Source: Thiobacillaceae bacterium (GTDB lineage: Bacteria > Pseudomonadota > Gammaproteobacteria > Burkholderiales > Thiobacillaceae). Taken from it: 5,434 bases of DNA. Made by a program: the position numbers and the translations under genes. The stretch is taken from assembly GCA_024643305.1 (NCBI GenBank), contig JAHENE010000148.1:1-5434 (forward strand), in the 5' to 3' direction. Below the pieces are notes generated by a model. The model had not been told where the DNA came from. It ran no database searches and worked only from the letters and a program-made list of their open reading frames with translations. Of this stretch, positions 5,034-5,434 are shown piece by piece (within the stretch, counting starts at the first letter, position 1; each line of letters opens with the position of its first letter).

Positions 5034-5434
5034 TGCTTGCGCGCGTAGCAGAAAGTCTTTTCTGGATGGCGCGCTATCTCGAACGCGCCGAAGATACCGC
5101 GCGCCTGATCAACGCCAGCACGATGATGTTGATGGACATGCCAAAGGGCGCAAGCTTTGGTTGGGAGGATTTGCTCAAGGTAGTGGGGCTGGATGAAGCT
5201 TTCCACCAGCTATACGATGAGGCCAGCGAAACTGCGGTGATGAGCTTTCTCATCCAGGATGACCGCAACCCTTCATCAATCTTTGCCTGCGTTCGCCACG
5301 CACGCGAGAACACCCGAACCTTCCGCGAAGTGTTGCCGCGCGAATCCTGGGAATGGGTCAACGAACTGTACCTCTACACCATAACCCACCTCGGACACGC
5401 ACTCGATCGCCGCACGCGCCATGAGGTGTTGACA
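5030..5434 (+). CDS. Alpha-E domain protein (DUF403), 3' truncated by window
   Basis: These are the first 135 residues of a family whose members are usually a little over 300 residues; the frame is still open at the right edge. The ATG at 5030 overlaps the TGA of the ATP-grasp gene. A second ATG at 5033 follows directly and matches the common family start (MLARVAE), with a G-run 8 nt upstream. Diagnostic segments are FWMARYLERAEDTARL (11-26), FLIQDDRNPSSI (73-84), ARENTRTFRE (91-100) and WEWVNELY (107-114), all predicted helical. Alpha-E proteins are cytoplasmic, rich in helices and conserved acidic residues, and nearly always encoded next to a circularly permuted ATP-grasp gene. They are presumed partners of the ligase, but no biochemical role is established. 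A transglutaminase-like gene would be the expected next neighbour. Confidence 0.93.
   Translation, partial: MMLARVAESLFWMARYLERAEDTARLINASTMMLMDMPKGASFGWEDLLKVVGLDEAFHQLYDEASETAVMSFLIQDDRNPSSIFACVRHARENTRTFREVLPRESWEWVNELYLYTITHLGHALDRRTRHEVLT

Overview
The window (GC-rich, all convincing genes on the + strand) looks like chromosomal DNA of a proteobacterium. A betaproteobacterium is my best guess, from the argJ / DUF815 ATPase / Nudix-ThiE-like gene order, codon use and protein style. That assignment is inference; no rRNA or other taxonomic marker is present. I see no mobile element, CRISPR array, tRNA or rRNA.

Region 1 (1-2524) is a tightly packed operon. It holds the 3' end of argJ (arginine biosynthesis), a DUF815-type AAA+ ATPase starting at a TTG that overlaps the argJ stop, a Nudix hydrolase fused to a thiamine-phosphate-synthase-like domain, and a small membrane-anchored or exported protein with a Met-rich GMNMG motif. 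Junctions are TTGA overlap, 7-nt gap, ATGA overlap.

Region 2 (2525-3367) is a self-contained phoU unit. It has a well-formed two-unit Pho box (2556-2573), a perfect TATAAT (2583-2588) at the spacing expected of a PhoB-activated promoter, phoU (2612-3313), and a GNRA-looped intrinsic terminator (3341-3367). No pst or phoBR genes adjoin it.

Region 3 (3368-5434) starts with about 220 nt of unusually structured intergenic DNA. It contains repeated GCATGCT elements, an exact match to the IHF consensus, a candidate sigma-54 -24/-12 promoter, and a 12-bp leader hairpin just before the Shine-Dalgarno. It precedes a circularly permuted type 2 ATP-grasp gene (3585-5033), translationally coupled by ATGA to an alpha-E domain gene that runs off the right edge. 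These two families form a widespread but experimentally obscure predicted peptide-ligase module, usually accompanied by a transglutaminase-like protein and sometimes an Anbu-type proteasome-like protease. Those partners would lie beyond this window.

The most interesting items are the candidate RpoN/IHF control region with leader hairpin in front of the ATP-grasp/alpha-E module, the Pho-box-driven solitary phoU, and the ThiE-like domain of the Nudix fusion, which appears to have lost the key catalytic residues of true thiamine phosphate synthase.
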